Shown piece by piece: positions 16,732-25,324 of a DNA stretch of 64,000 nt; the first letter of the stretch is position 1, and every line of letters starts with the position of its first letter. This DNA is from Subtercola sp. Z020 (GTDB lineage Bacteria > Actinomycetota > Actinomycetes > Actinomycetales > Microbacteriaceae): the NCBI RefSeq assembly GCF_002931235.1, contig NZ_PSTT01000121.1:1-64000 (forward strand). The letters are read 5' to 3'. Both the position numbers and the translations under genes were made by a program. The notes beneath the pieces were generated by a model. That model saw only the letters and a list, made by a program, of their open reading frames with translations, was not told the origin of the DNA and did not search any database.

Positions 16732-17892
16732 CTAGACCACCCCGTGCATCTCGAAGAAGCGCGTGGCGCGGAACGCCGTCACCTCGGGGTCGGGGAACAG
16801 GCCGATCCTGTCGGCCTCGCGCACGATATCGGCGAGGTGCAGGAGCGTTCGGCCGCTCTCCAATCCGCCCAGCATGCGGAAATGATTCTGGAAGCCCGAG
16901 AGGTAGGCGATCCAGGCGATCCCGACCTTGTAGAAGGGCGTCGGGTTCGCGAAGACGAGCCGGCTGAGCGCCTGCGTCGGCTCCAGGATGCTCCGGAATC
17001 CGTCGACATCGCCCACGTCGAGGCGGGCGAGAGCGGCAGAGGCGAACGGAGCGAGGGCGGCGAACGCTCCGAGAAGTGCGTGACTGTGTCGGGCCCCGTC
17101 GCCGGCGATCATATCGACGTAGTTGTAGTCGTCTCCGGTGAACAGCAGCACTCCCTCGGGGAGTCGACGCCGCAGCTCGAGCTCGTATGCGGGGTCCAGT
17201 AGCGAGATCTTTATTCCGGCGACCTTGGAGGTGTTCGCCTCGATGAGGTCGACCACGGTCTGCAGGGCGGCGGCTGGTGTGGGCTGGCCCCAGTACCCGG
17301 CGAGAGTGGGGTCGAACACCTCTCCCAGCCAGTGCAGGATGATCGTGCCGCCACTCGCATCGAGCACCCTCTGATAGACCGAGAGATAGTCCTCGGTGGT
17401 CCGCGCAGCCTGAACGAGCTGTCGGCTGGCCATCACGACGGCGGTCCCGCCCCGGGACTCGACGAATTCCAGTTGCGACAGATAGGCGTCGCCGATCTGC
17501 ATCAGCGAAGCCGTCTGCGTCTGAATCGCATCCGTTGCGATGCCGACGACGACTCCGGCGCCGCCACGAGGGTCGGCTTCCATGGTGCGACGGGCCAGTT
17601 CGAGCGCGTCGTCTGCGGCCAGGCCCATTCCCCGCTGGGCCGTGTCCATCGACTCGGCGACGCCGAGGCCCGTGTCCCAGATGCGGTGTCGCAGTTCCAG
17701 TGTGGTGTCCCAGTCGATGTGATCGTGTCGAACGGATTGCGCGGCCCTGAGCGGATCGGCGACCACGTGACTGGCAGCGAAAGCAGCACGGCTGCGAACG
17801 GGTCTGCCGGGAACGTCGAGGTGCTCAGGCGCCCGGAGCACCAGGGATTCCCCGCGGCCTTCAGTGGTGGGCAGGGTGATCTTGCAAGTCAT
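16732..17892 (-). CDS. DUF993 family protein (aldolase/DHDPS-like barrel)
   Basis: This 386-residue protein is recognised as DUF993, a family usually labelled dihydrodipicolinate synthase-like. Segments seen are HIDWDTTLELRHRIWDTGLGVAESMDTAQRGMG, IILHWLGEVFDP, KVAGIKISLLD (possible Schiff-base Lys region, about residue 228) and LLFTGDDYNYVDMI. DHDPS-like barrels cleave or dehydrate keto acids through a lysine imine. Whether that holds for DUF993 is inference. It heads the minus-strand operon, and its start ATG overlaps the flank of the palindrome at 17895-17906. No oxidoreductase of the Gfo/Idh type is seen nearby. Confidence 0.8.
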   Translation of the reverse strand: MTCKITLPTTEGRGESLVLRAPEHLDVPGRPVRSRAAFAASHVVADPLRAAQSVRHDHIDWDTTLELRHRIWDTGLGVAESMDTAQRGMGLAADDALELARRTMEADPRGGAGVVVGIATDAIQTQTASLMQIGDAYLSQLEFVESRGGTAVVMASRQLVQAARTTEDYLSVYQRVLDASGGTIILHWLGEVFDPTLAGYWGQPTPAAALQTVVDLIEANTSKVAGIKISLLDPAYELELRRRLPEGVLLFTGDDYNYVDMIAGDGARHSHALLGAFAALAPFASAALARLDVGDVDGFRSILEPTQALSRLVFANPTPFYKVGIAWIAYLSGFQNHFRMLGGLESGRTLLHLADIVREADRIGLFPDPEVTAFRATRFFEMHGVV

Positions 17893-17894
17893 AA

Positions 17895-17906
17895 GTAAGG
17901 CCTTAC
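17895..17906. promoter_or_regulatory. Palindromic operator GTAAGGCCTTAC
   Basis: This perfect 12-base palindrome lies three bases upstream of the DUF993 start codon, overlapping its ribosome-binding region. A near-copy lies at 17959-17972 on the SDR side of the divergent promoter. It is the probable operator of the LacI protein at 14890-15909. Confidence 0.55.
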
Positions 17907-17958
17907 ATTTGTCGGTTGTGCTTCCTCTAAAGGCAGGCTAATGTCACTGACAGCCGAT

Positions 17959-17972
17959 TGTAAAGGCTTACA
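17959..17972. promoter_or_regulatory. Near-palindromic operator TGTAAAGGCTTACA
   Basis: This is a 14-base imperfect inverted repeat with arms TGTAA and TTACA, similar to GTAAGGCCTTAC at 17895. The centres are 65 bases apart. It lies 37 bases upstream of the SDR start, so the pair could control both transcription directions. Confidence 0.5.
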
Positions 17973-18009
17973 TAAAGCACTCCTCACGGGGACTGCAGAG
18001 GAGGCATCT

Positions 18010-18753
18010 ATGGGTGAAACCCCTTCGGAAGACGAGTTCGCCGGCCGCACCGTCGTCGTCACCGGCGCGGCCGGAGGCATCGGCAGAGAGATAGCCGCGG
18101 CGTTCGATCGTCTCGGAGCAGATCTGGTCCTCGTCGATGTGCAGGTCGTTCCGAGTGCACTTCGGCACGTTGTCGCGACCGTCGAAGGAGACCTGCGACA
18201 ACCGGAGACGGTCGCTGAGGTGGTTCAGGCGGCACTGTCTGAGACGGGCCACCTCGATGTGCTGGTGAACGCTGCCGGTGTGCAGCTCCGCAAGCCCGCC
18301 GTCGACCTTGTCGACGACGAATGGCGGCGACTGGTCGACATCAACCTTTCCTCCCTCTTCGCGCTCTGCCGCGCCGCGGCCCCCCATCTCGTCGCCAGCG
18401 GTGGATCGATCGTGAACATCTCATCGAGTGCTGCCACCCATGTGCAACCCGACATCGCTCCGTACGGGGCGACGAAGGCGGCCGTCTCGCAGTTGACGAA
18501 AGGGCTGGCCGCCGAGCTCGGGCCACTGGGCGTCAGGGCGAACGGTGTTGCGCCGGGATACATCACCACGCCCATGACGGCGTCCAATCTGGCGCGCGCA
18601 GACGTGCAGGAGCGGATCTTCGGGCGGCTGCCGCTGCAGCGCCTCGGGACTGCCGCCGAGGTCGCAGACACGGTCACCTTCCTGGCATCTGATCGGGCCC
18701 GATACATCACGGGCGCGATCATCCCTGTCGATGGCGGCTACAGCGTCACCTGA
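18010..18753 (+). CDS. SDR-family NAD(P)-dependent oxidoreductase
   Basis: This 247-residue short-chain dehydrogenase has the cofactor motif VVVTGAAGGIGREIA, NAAGVQL, the catalytic Ser in NISSSAATHVQPD and the YGATK active site. It ends with the typical ITGAIIPVDGGYSV. The ATG at 18010 is selected for the strong GAGGAGG upstream. A longer frame from 17941 would include the operator. It sits 33 bases before glycerate kinase. It probably oxidises or reduces a sugar, sugar acid or hydroxy acid in the same pathway. Confidence 0.9.
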   Translation: MGETPSEDEFAGRTVVVTGAAGGIGREIAAAFDRLGADLVLVDVQVVPSALRHVVATVEGDLRQPETVAEVVQAALSETGHLDVLVNAAGVQLRKPAVDLVDDEWRRLVDINLSSLFALCRAAAPHLVASGGSIVNISSSAATHVQPDIAPYGATKAAVSQLTKGLAAELGPLGVRANGVAPGYITTPMTASNLARADVQERIFGRLPLQRLGTAAEVADTVTFLASDRARYITGAIIPVDGGYSVT

Positions 18754-18786
18754 TCAACCGGCCCCACTGAAACGAGTTGCCGAACC

Positions 18787-19914
18787 ATGAAAGTCGTCAT
18801 CGCACCGGACTCCTTCAAGGGGTCCCTCGCCGCTCCGAGAATCGCTCACATCATCGCCGAGGAATGGCGGAGGACTCGCCCTGCTGATCAGACCGTCATC
18901 GTCCCCATGGCCGACGGGGGTGAAGGCACCCTCGAGGCGTGCGCGACGGCGATGCCGGAGGCTGTTCGCCACCACCTCACCGTGATCGGCCCGGACGACC
19001 GACCGGTCGAGAGTTCGTGGTTGCAGCTCGCCGATCCGGGCGATGGCAGCGGTGCGACCGGGATCATCGAGTTTGCGGAGTCGAGCGGGATCACGCTGCT
19101 CGAGCAGCCTCTCCCCTTCTCAGCCCACAGCTACGGCTTCGGCCAGGTCATTCGGGCAGCAGTGACCGCGGGCTGCCGTCATCTCGTGCTCGGTCTCGGG
19201 GGGAGCGGTTCCTCCGACGGCGGGCACGGTGCACTGACCGCCCTCGGCGCCCGATTCGAGGATCGTCGGGGTCTGCCGGTCGGTCTGGGCAATTCGGCTC
19301 TTCGATCCATTGAGCGCGTCGACGTGAGCGCCATGCACCGCCCTCCTCGAGGTGGCCGGGTGACCGTTCTCTCGGACGTGACCAATCCGCTGCTGGGAGC
19401 CGCCGGTGCCGTGCGAACCTTCGGCGAGCAGAAGGGGATCACCGCCGCCACGGCCGCCGCTGCAGAGTCCAACCTGAAGCACTATGCGCGGCAGGTGCAA
19501 GCCGCGTTGACGGCCGACCCGGATCGACCGGGTGCTGGGGCGGCCGGCGGAGTGGGCTTCGGATTGGTCGCCTGGGGCGCCACCATCACCTCGGGTGCGC
19601 GCGCGGTCGGTGAACTCCTCGACCTACCGGCCCAGATCGAGCGAGCCGACATCGTCATCACCGGCGAAGGCCGCTACGACAGCCAGTCGGAGCGCGGAAA
19701 GGTGGCTGACCACGTTCGGCGGTTGGCCGACCGGTTCGACAAGCCTGCGCTTCTCATCGCGGGCCAGATCACGGTCGAGTCCACACCGTTCGCCCTTCGT
19801 CGGTCGCTCGCCGACCTGGCCGGGAGCCCCGAGGCGGCACTCCGCTCGCCAGAGCGATGGTTGCGTCAGGCCGTCTCCGAACTCGCTCAGGCCAGCGCCT
19901 CGCTGCCCGGCTGA
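18787..19914 (+). CDS. glxK: Glycerate kinase
   Basis: This 375-residue kinase phosphorylates glycerate with ATP to a phosphoglycerate that enters glycolysis. Family motifs are complete: IAPDSFKGSL at the N-terminus, MADGGEGT, GLGGSGSSDGGHGAL near residues 138-152, VLSDVTNPLLG, AGAAGGVGFGL, and ITGEGRYDSQSERGK. It lies downstream of the SDR and divergent from the DUF993 operon. It implies that the region-3 pathway yields glycerate or a precursor such as tartronate semialdehyde. Its 3' end overlaps the convergent GNAT gene by 28 bases. Confidence 0.93.
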   Translation: MKVVIAPDSFKGSLAAPRIAHIIAEEWRRTRPADQTVIVPMADGGEGTLEACATAMPEAVRHHLTVIGPDDRPVESSWLQLADPGDGSGATGIIEFAESSGITLLEQPLPFSAHSYGFGQVIRAAVTAGCRHLVLGLGGSGSSDGGHGALTALGARFEDRRGLPVGLGNSALRSIERVDVSAMHRPPRGGRVTVLSDVTNPLLGAAGAVRTFGEQKGITAATAAAAESNLKHYARQVQAALTADPDRPGAGAAGGVGFGLVAWGATITSGARAVGELLDLPAQIERADIVITGEGRYDSQSERGKVADHVRRLADRFDKPALLIAGQITVESTPFALRRSLADLAGSPEAALRSPERWLRQAVSELAQASASLPG

Positions 19915-20750
19915 GCCCCGGATGCCCCGGGCGCCCCTGCTTGCCACTGCCAGTTCGTGCGGTCGTAGAGGTGCCCGAACCCCGCCCGCACGAGGTTGCG
20001 GTACGAGGTGTCGTCGGGCGCCGCGCCCGTCTCCGCAGAGACGAGCCGGCAGCCGGCCTCAGCGGCCGCCCTGACGCGTGCCACCAGCAGCGCGTACTGC
20101 ACACCGCGGCGCCGGTGGGAGGGGAGCGTGCCGCCGGTGTTGAGGGAGGCGGCGTCGCCGACCAGGTGGAGGGCCCCGGCGCCGACGAGCAGGTCGCCGT
20201 CGAAGGCGCCGAAGACACGCGCGTCGGGGTCGGCGATCGTCCCGCGCAACATCGGGGTCAGGTCGGGCTCCAGCATGCCGAACGCTTCGCGTACCACCCG
20301 CTGCCACGCGGGGGCATCCTCATCGGTCAGCGCCCGCACCGCGAGCCCGGTCGGCCGGTCGTCGATGGGGCCGGTCAGGCGCGCAAATTTGGCCCACTTC
20401 GAGGCGGGAACCAACCCGAACCGGCGACGGATGGCCGCCCAGTCCGGCGGCTCGGCCGCGGGTGCCAGTGCGATGATCCCGGCATCCTTTCCTGACGAGC
20501 GGAAGAAGTCTACGATCTCGCGAACGGTCGCGGCGTCGACGGTGTCGCCCGGCCCGAATCCCAGAGCCTTCGTCCAGTACCCGGAGGGGTCTTTCCGCAT
20601 GGCGGTGACGACGCCGCCGCCGATGCGGGCCGTGCGGATGCCCAGCTCTTCGCGAACGCTCTCGGGAGCTCCGAGGAGGAAACGGCGGAAGTACTCGGCC
20701 TCGGCCTTCTCGGCGAGGGTGGCCTGGTGTGCGTCGTGCGAGGGAGTCAT
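19887..20750 (-). CDS. GNAT-family N-acetyltransferase
   Basis: This 287-residue protein has a C-terminal GNAT domain: GLAVRALTDEDAPAWQ, VFGAFDGDLLVGAGALHLV and the acetyl-CoA loop LPSHRRRGVQYALLVARVRAA near residues 215-235. The N-terminal half (residues 1-140) looks like a second, degenerate GNAT-like lobe, as in two-domain acetyltransferases. The ATG at 20750 has AGGA a few bases upstream. A GTG at 20795 would add 15 residues. The acceptor is unknown. It converges on glycerate kinase with a 28-base overlap. Confidence 0.8.
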   Translation of the reverse strand: MTPSHDAHQATLAEKAEAEYFRRFLLGAPESVREELGIRTARIGGGVVTAMRKDPSGYWTKALGFGPGDTVDAATVREIVDFFRSSGKDAGIIALAPAAEPPDWAAIRRRFGLVPASKWAKFARLTGPIDDRPTGLAVRALTDEDAPAWQRVVREAFGMLEPDLTPMLRGTIADPDARVFGAFDGDLLVGAGALHLVGDAASLNTGGTLPSHRRRGVQYALLVARVRAAAEAGCRLVSAETGAAPDDTSYRNLVRAGFGHLYDRTNWQWQAGAPGASGAQPGSEALA

Positions 20751-20898
20751 GGAGTCCTGGGGTGTGTGGGCGGATCGATCTGCCGAATCTGTCACCGAAC
20801 AGCACCGGCGACGTCAGGGTTTTCCCTCAAATCCCGATCATCGCTCTCGATTTCGCCGCGTATCCCGAGCTTCGGGATCTCTTCACCGGTCATGATGA

Positions 20899-21987
20899 GT
20901 GTGCTTTCGCCACACACTCGAGTTGGGAAGGGTCGGAACGAGGATGCCCTCTGTGCTTCTCTGCAGCATGCCGGCCGACGGCATCCGCGACGCGCTGGCC
21001 CGCGAGACCGTCGACGCGGTGCTCCACGAGCCCACCTTCGTCGGGATCGCGGGGTTGCAGTCCCTGGCGCCCGCGCTGAGACCCCTGACGGTGATGTGCG
21101 GCATCCTGCCCCTCGGCATCTCCAGCCGGGACACGGCCCCGTTCGGGCTCGGCCTGCCCCCACGGTCGGGGATCACGGGTCGGATGCGCAACGGCCTGTT
21201 GCGGTGGGTCGCGAGAGCGATCATCCTGAGGCCGGTGCACCGGCAGGCCGACGAGGTGCTGCGGCAACTCGGCGCCCCACCGCTCGGCGGTCGCTTCTTC
21301 CTGGACCTGTTGGCTTCCGACGACCTGCTGGCACAGTTCACCGTGCCCGATTTCGAGTACCACCGAAGCGACGCGCCGGCGAACCTGGAGTTCTTCGGTC
21401 CTCTGCTCCCTCGCTCGTCGGCTGCGACGACACTTCCCCCGTGGTGGCCCCAGCTCGGCGACTCGAGGCCTGTCATCCACGTGAGCCAGGGCACCGTCGC
21501 CAACCAGGACTTCGGCGAACTCATCCGGCCCACTCTTCGTGCCCTGGCGGCGGAGGACGTGACCATCGTCGTGACAACCGGAGGCAGGCCGCTCGGCGAT
21601 CTCCCTGAACTGCCCGCCAATGCGTTTGCAGCGGAATTCATCCCGTACGACACTCTGATGCCGAAGACCGACGTCTTCGTCACGAACGGCGGTTACGGCG
21701 GCCTGCACTCTGCGATGAGGTACGGGGTGCCCGTCGTCGTGGCCGGCGACACCGAAGACAAAGTCGAAACGTCTGCGCGGGTGGCGTGGGCGGGGGTCGG
21801 TGTCAACCTGAAGACACGCGGACCCAGCCCGCGCTCGGTGAATCACGCGGTGCACAGGGTTTTGAACGATCCCGGCTTCGCGAGGCGAAGCGCGCTCATC
21901 GGCGAGTCCATCCAGGCCGCACCCGGCGTGGCGGGGTTCGCCGCTTCGCTCGAACGCCTGATCGAGGCGCGAGGCGCGCGGCCCTGA
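20899..21987 (+). CDS. Glycosyltransferase (MGT/GT1-like), N-terminally truncated
   Basis: This 362-residue GT-B-fold sequence has a recognisable C-terminal nucleotide-sugar domain: VIHVSQGTVANQDFGELIRP, VVTTGGRPLG, EFIPYDTLMPKTDVFVTNGGYGGLHSAMRYGVPVVV and GDTEDKVETSARVAWAGVGV. Full-length relatives begin with an acceptor-domain strand such as the MRVAFSSTGFVGHL start of the gene at 44187. Here about 100 residues of that N-terminal Rossmann half are missing. A TGA lies directly before the GTG at 20899, and no good ribosome site is present. A second possible start is the ATG at 20944. It may be a decayed gene or a remnant of a 5' deletion. Confidence 0.65.
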   Translation: MCFRHTLELGRVGTRMPSVLLCSMPADGIRDALARETVDAVLHEPTFVGIAGLQSLAPALRPLTVMCGILPLGISSRDTAPFGLGLPPRSGITGRMRNGLLRWVARAIILRPVHRQADEVLRQLGAPPLGGRFFLDLLASDDLLAQFTVPDFEYHRSDAPANLEFFGPLLPRSSAATTLPPWWPQLGDSRPVIHVSQGTVANQDFGELIRPTLRALAAEDVTIVVTTGGRPLGDLPELPANAFAAEFIPYDTLMPKTDVFVTNGGYGGLHSAMRYGVPVVVAGDTEDKVETSARVAWAGVGVNLKTRGPSPRSVNHAVHRVLNDPGFARRSALIGESIQAAPGVAGFAASLERLIEARGARP

Positions 21988-22012
21988 GATGCCCTGCGAC
22001 CCACGGCCGCAC

Positions 22013-22042
22013 GATCAGGCGATCAGAGATCAGGCGATCAGA
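22013..22042. repeat. Two direct copies of a 15-base repeat
   Basis: GATCAGGCGATCAGA occurs twice in tandem (22013-22027 and 22028-22042), followed by a partial CGATCAGGC. It spans the junction between the glycosyltransferase end and the last codons of the convergent SDR. The element is probably a local slippage product. Confidence 0.8.
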
Positions 22043-22751
22043 CGATCAGGCCGCCTGACACCGGCACCGTCGCCCCCGTCATGTAGGTCGACTGCGAGAC
22101 CCAGTAGACGACGTCGGCGATCTCCACCGGCTCACCGACGCGGCGCATGGGCGTGCCCTGCTCCATCGCCGCCCGCGCCTCGGCTCCCGCCGCGAGGAAC
22201 ATGTCTGTGCGGGTCGGACCGGGTGCGACGATGTTGATGCGGAACTTCGACGCGAACTCCTGCGCGACCGTTCGCACGAAGCCTTCGAGGCCCGCCTTCG
22301 AGGCCGTGTAGTTCGCCTGGCCCACGTGGCCCAGCCGGGCTCCGACAGACGACACCAGAACGATGGACCCGCCCCTGACGATCTTCGATGCTGCCGCACG
22401 AACGACGCGCATCGGCCCGACCAGATTGGTCGCGATCACCTCGTCGATGTCGCTGTCGGACATGCGCACGAGCGGGGAATCCCGCGTGATTCCCGAGGCG
22501 ACGACAACGACGTCTGCTCTGCCGAATCCACCGACGAACGAGAACAGCCCGGCCACCGCTCCCGGGTCGGTGATGTCGAACTCGAACCCGATGACCCCGT
22601 CGGGCGTTCCCGACCCGCGGTGGGTGCCGATCACTCGGTGGCCGTGTGAGGCGAAGGTGGATGCCACGACCGCGCCGATTCCGCGGGAAGCGCCGATCAC
22701 CACCACGTTCTTCGCTGAGTCGGGCACGACGGGCGGGTTTGTACTGGGCAT
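22038..22751 (-). CDS. SDR-family oxidoreductase (FabG-like)
   Basis: This 237-residue short-chain dehydrogenase has VVVIGASRGIGAVVA at residues 14-28, the VASGITRDSPLVRM loop, catalytic Ser in VLVSSVGARLG, YTASK and the C-terminal TYMTGATVPVSGGLIV. The resemblance is to 3-oxoacyl-ACP reductases of specialised metabolism. The ATG at 22751 follows GGGAGAA. The gene is divergent from the TetX-like monooxygenase 116 bases away, suggesting a joint promoter region. Substrate unknown. Confidence 0.88.
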   Translation of the reverse strand: MPSTNPPVVPDSAKNVVVIGASRGIGAVVASTFASHGHRVIGTHRGSGTPDGVIGFEFDITDPGAVAGLFSFVGGFGRADVVVVASGITRDSPLVRMSDSDIDEVIATNLVGPMRVVRAAASKIVRGGSIVLVSSVGARLGHVGQANYTASKAGLEGFVRTVAQEFASKFRINIVAPGPTRTDMFLAAGAEARAAMEQGTPMRRVGEPVEIADVVYWVSQSTYMTGATVPVSGGLIV

Positions 22752-22867
22752 GGGTTCTCCCGAACGGTTGAGACGGATGAGCGTGACGACCCTGTCAGAT
22801 CACGCCACCTCCAGACACCAGTGGTTTCCCTGAAGCTCCGGATGATCCGTGCCCTCACACTCGGAGG

Positions 22868-24019
22868 GTGACTGCGACTTCTGACCGACGCCTGCGCGTC
22901 GCCATCATCGGTGCCGGCATCGGCGGCCTCGCCGCCGCCGTGCTCCTGGAACGCGCTGGGTTCGAGGTGAAGGTGTACGAGCGCGACGCGTCGGTCGACA
23001 CACGGAACCAGGGCGGGAGCGTGGCGATTGACGGCGACCTCGGAGGTGCTGTCATCCGTTCCATGGGCCTGGCCCGGGAGTTCGCGCTCATCGCGCACCC
23101 CGAGGCAGCCACGTCCCAGCACCGCGATTCGACAGGATGCGTGCTCGCGGAACAGCCGGCGGATGCTCGGAGCGGCGATGCCGAAGTCGAGCGACCGGAA
23201 CTGCGCCGGATGCTCCTGAATGCTCTCCCCGACGGCCTGGTGCGCTGGGGGCATGCCCTGACAGGGCTCCGCCCGGTCGAGGGCGGATGTGAACTGGGCT
23301 TCTCCTCGGGACGCACCGCGACAGCAGACATCGTGGTCGGGGCGGATGGCGCGTGGTCGCGCGTGCGTCCCTCCCTCTCCGAGGCCGTGCCCATCCACTC
23401 GGGAATCACGTTCCTCGACCGTCGGTTCGACAACGTAGCCGTCAGTCATCCCGCTCTCGCCGAACTGATCGGGCCCGGCACGCTGTTCGCTCTCGACGGG
23501 CAGCAGGGCTTCATCGCGCAGCGCCTCGGGGACCACGCCCGGGTGTACGTCGCGTTCCGCGCGCCGCTGTCAGAGACGAACAATCGAGATGTCGGCGCCG
23601 TGCGCCAGGATCTCATCGGGCTGTTCCGCAGCTGGTCGGCCGAGTTCGAGCCGTTCCTGGCAGACAGGGCATCGTCGGAAGACCTGCGGCCCGTGTTCGA
23701 GCTTCCCGTCGCGCACCGGTGGCGCAGTCCCGGGCCCATCACCCTTCTCGGCGACGCCGCCCACCTCCAGTCGCCGTTCTGCGCGCTCGGCTCGAACGGG
23801 GCCCTTCTCGACGCCGCTGACCTCGCTGCCGCACTGACCGCCGAACCCCTGGCATCGCGCGCGCTGGCGAACTACGAGAACCGGATGTGGCCGCGGGCTG
23901 AGGCCTTCGCCTCTGCCGCCCGCACGACCCTCCGAAACGCCTTCGACGCCAGAGGGCCGAGGTGGTACCTCGCTCAACGCCGCGTCGTGTCGTGCCGGCC
24001 GCCGTGGTCGGAGCGGTGA
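22868..24019 (+). CDS. TetX-like FAD-dependent monooxygenase
   Basis: This 383-residue group A flavin monooxygenase has VAIIGAGIGGLAAAVLLERAG at the N-terminus and the RNQGGSVAIDGD loop. The conserved Arg lies in VERPELRRMLLNALPDG, IVVGADGAWSRVR follows, and the second FAD motif is ITLLGDAAHLQSPF near residue 300. The layout is close to TetX and other tetracycline destructases, but many members act on other aromatic or polyketide substrates. The GTG at 22868 overlaps its only purine-rich tract, so translation may be leaderless. An MFS transporter follows on the opposite strand. Confidence 0.85.
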   Translation: MTATSDRRLRVAIIGAGIGGLAAAVLLERAGFEVKVYERDASVDTRNQGGSVAIDGDLGGAVIRSMGLAREFALIAHPEAATSQHRDSTGCVLAEQPADARSGDAEVERPELRRMLLNALPDGLVRWGHALTGLRPVEGGCELGFSSGRTATADIVVGADGAWSRVRPSLSEAVPIHSGITFLDRRFDNVAVSHPALAELIGPGTLFALDGQQGFIAQRLGDHARVYVAFRAPLSETNNRDVGAVRQDLIGLFRSWSAEFEPFLADRASSEDLRPVFELPVAHRWRSPGPITLLGDAAHLQSPFCALGSNGALLDAADLAAALTAEPLASRALANYENRMWPRAEAFASAARTTLRNAFDARGPRWYLAQRRVVSCRPPWSER

Positions 24020-24097
24020 TCGCGGGATGGCTGCTGACGCGGGGGCGCTGCTGACGCGAAGCGCCGCTGAGAGGGGGGCGCTGCTGCTCGGGGAGCG

Positions 24098-25324
24098 CTA
24101 CTGCTGGGGGAGCGGCTGCGACATCCGGGGCTCCGCATCGACGATGGTGCGACGCAGACCGCGGGCAGCGACCACGGTGCACAGTGCGCACGCGAGCGCA
24201 GTCACCCCGAGGAGCAGCCACATCGGAGCGAAGGAGGTCAGCGCAGCGAGGGCCGCCGGGAGGAGGAATCCGACATAGGTCAGCGAGTAGTAGACCGCCG
24301 TGATGCCCGCGAGATCCTGCGGTTTCGCGAGGGCCTGCGCTGCGGCGAGCCCGGAGACCATCGCGAGCCCGTAGCCGGCACCGAAGACGGGCGCGGCGAC
24401 GAGCACGATCCACACCTGGGGCGAGGAGGCGGCCGGAATCAGCAGGAGGGCGCCGACGGCGATGAGGGATCCCCCGACCAACCCCATGCGGCCGCGCAGC
24501 ACCTTCGCGAGGTGACCCGAGAAGAACTGCGTCACCCAGCCGGTGCCGAGAGTGATGACCGTCACGAGGGTGGCGAAGCCGACGGTGAAACCGGGGATGC
24601 GATCGGTCACCAGGCTCGGACCGACGGCGAACGACAGGGCCGGCGCCGCGAACACCCACGGTGCGAGCGGGAGGATGACCCGCCGGAAGGTGGGCCGGGC
24701 CGATCGCGGAACTTGGAGGTTGCCGAGGAGCTTCTTCGCGCCCGGGTCGAACCGCCTTGTCTCGGATGCGCCCAGCAGCACGAGCAGAGCCACCACGCTC
24801 GCGGCGATCTGCACGAGGTACGGCAGCACGGCCGGCCACGGACCCCACTGCGCGAGCGCCCCGCCGATGCCGGCTCCGCCCCCGAAGCCGATCGTCAGCA
24901 TGCCCGCCGCGCGCCGGGCGCCGGCCGCAGACCGGCCCTCGGCGATCGAGAGCTCCTTGATCCACGACGTGCCGACGACCATCCCGGCCGCCACACTCAG
25001 ACCGCAGATGAACCTCCCGGCGCAGAGCCCGGCGAAACTCGCGCTGGAACCGGCGAGCACGACGCTGCCGAGGATGCCGAGCACGAGCCCGGCGATCAGC
25101 ACCGGTCGCCGCCCGTACCGATCCGACCACGCCCCCGACAGAGCGAACCCGGGAACGATTCCGATCACATAGGTTCCGAGCAGGATGAACACCTGCACCT
25201 GCGAGAACCCCTCCACCTGCCGGTAGTACTGCAGCAACGGCAGAAACTGGTTGCCACCCCACCCCAGCACGATGAGCGAGGGGGCGACGAGCAGCCAGGA
25301 ACGGGGGCGCGGGATGCCGCTCAC
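24098..25324 (-). CDS. MFS transporter (drug/metabolite type)
   Basis: This 408-residue protein has about 12 hydrophobic segments. The motif-A loop is GAWSDRYGRRPVLIAG between helices 2 and 3, and VILPLAPWVFAAPALSFAVG lies in the second half. It looks like a proton-driven exporter rather than a sugar porter. The GTG at 25324 overlaps the TGA of the SnoaL-like gene (GTGA), so both are translated from one transcript. It ends 78 bases from the convergent TetX-like gene. Substrate unknown. Confidence 0.85.
   Translation of the reverse strand: MSGIPRPRSWLLVAPSLIVLGWGGNQFLPLLQYYRQVEGFSQVQVFILLGTYVIGIVPGFALSGAWSDRYGRRPVLIAGLVLGILGSVVLAGSSASFAGLCAGRFICGLSVAAGMVVGTSWIKELSIAEGRSAAGARRAAGMLTIGFGGGAGIGGALAQWGPWPAVLPYLVQIAASVVALLVLLGASETRRFDPGAKKLLGNLQVPRSARPTFRRVILPLAPWVFAAPALSFAVGPSLVTDRIPGFTVGFATLVTVITLGTGWVTQFFSGHLAKVLRGRMGLVGGSLIAVGALLLIPAASSPQVWIVLVAAPVFGAGYGLAMVSGLAAAQALAKPQDLAGITAVYYSLTYVGFLLPAALAALTSFAPMWLLLGVTALACALCTVVAARGLRRTIVDAEPRMSQPLPQQ

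Noticed and set aside
24041-24086. Repeated GGGGGCGCTGCTG at 24041 and 24074
   Set aside because: Short GC-rich similarity in the gap between convergent stops; too short to count as an element.
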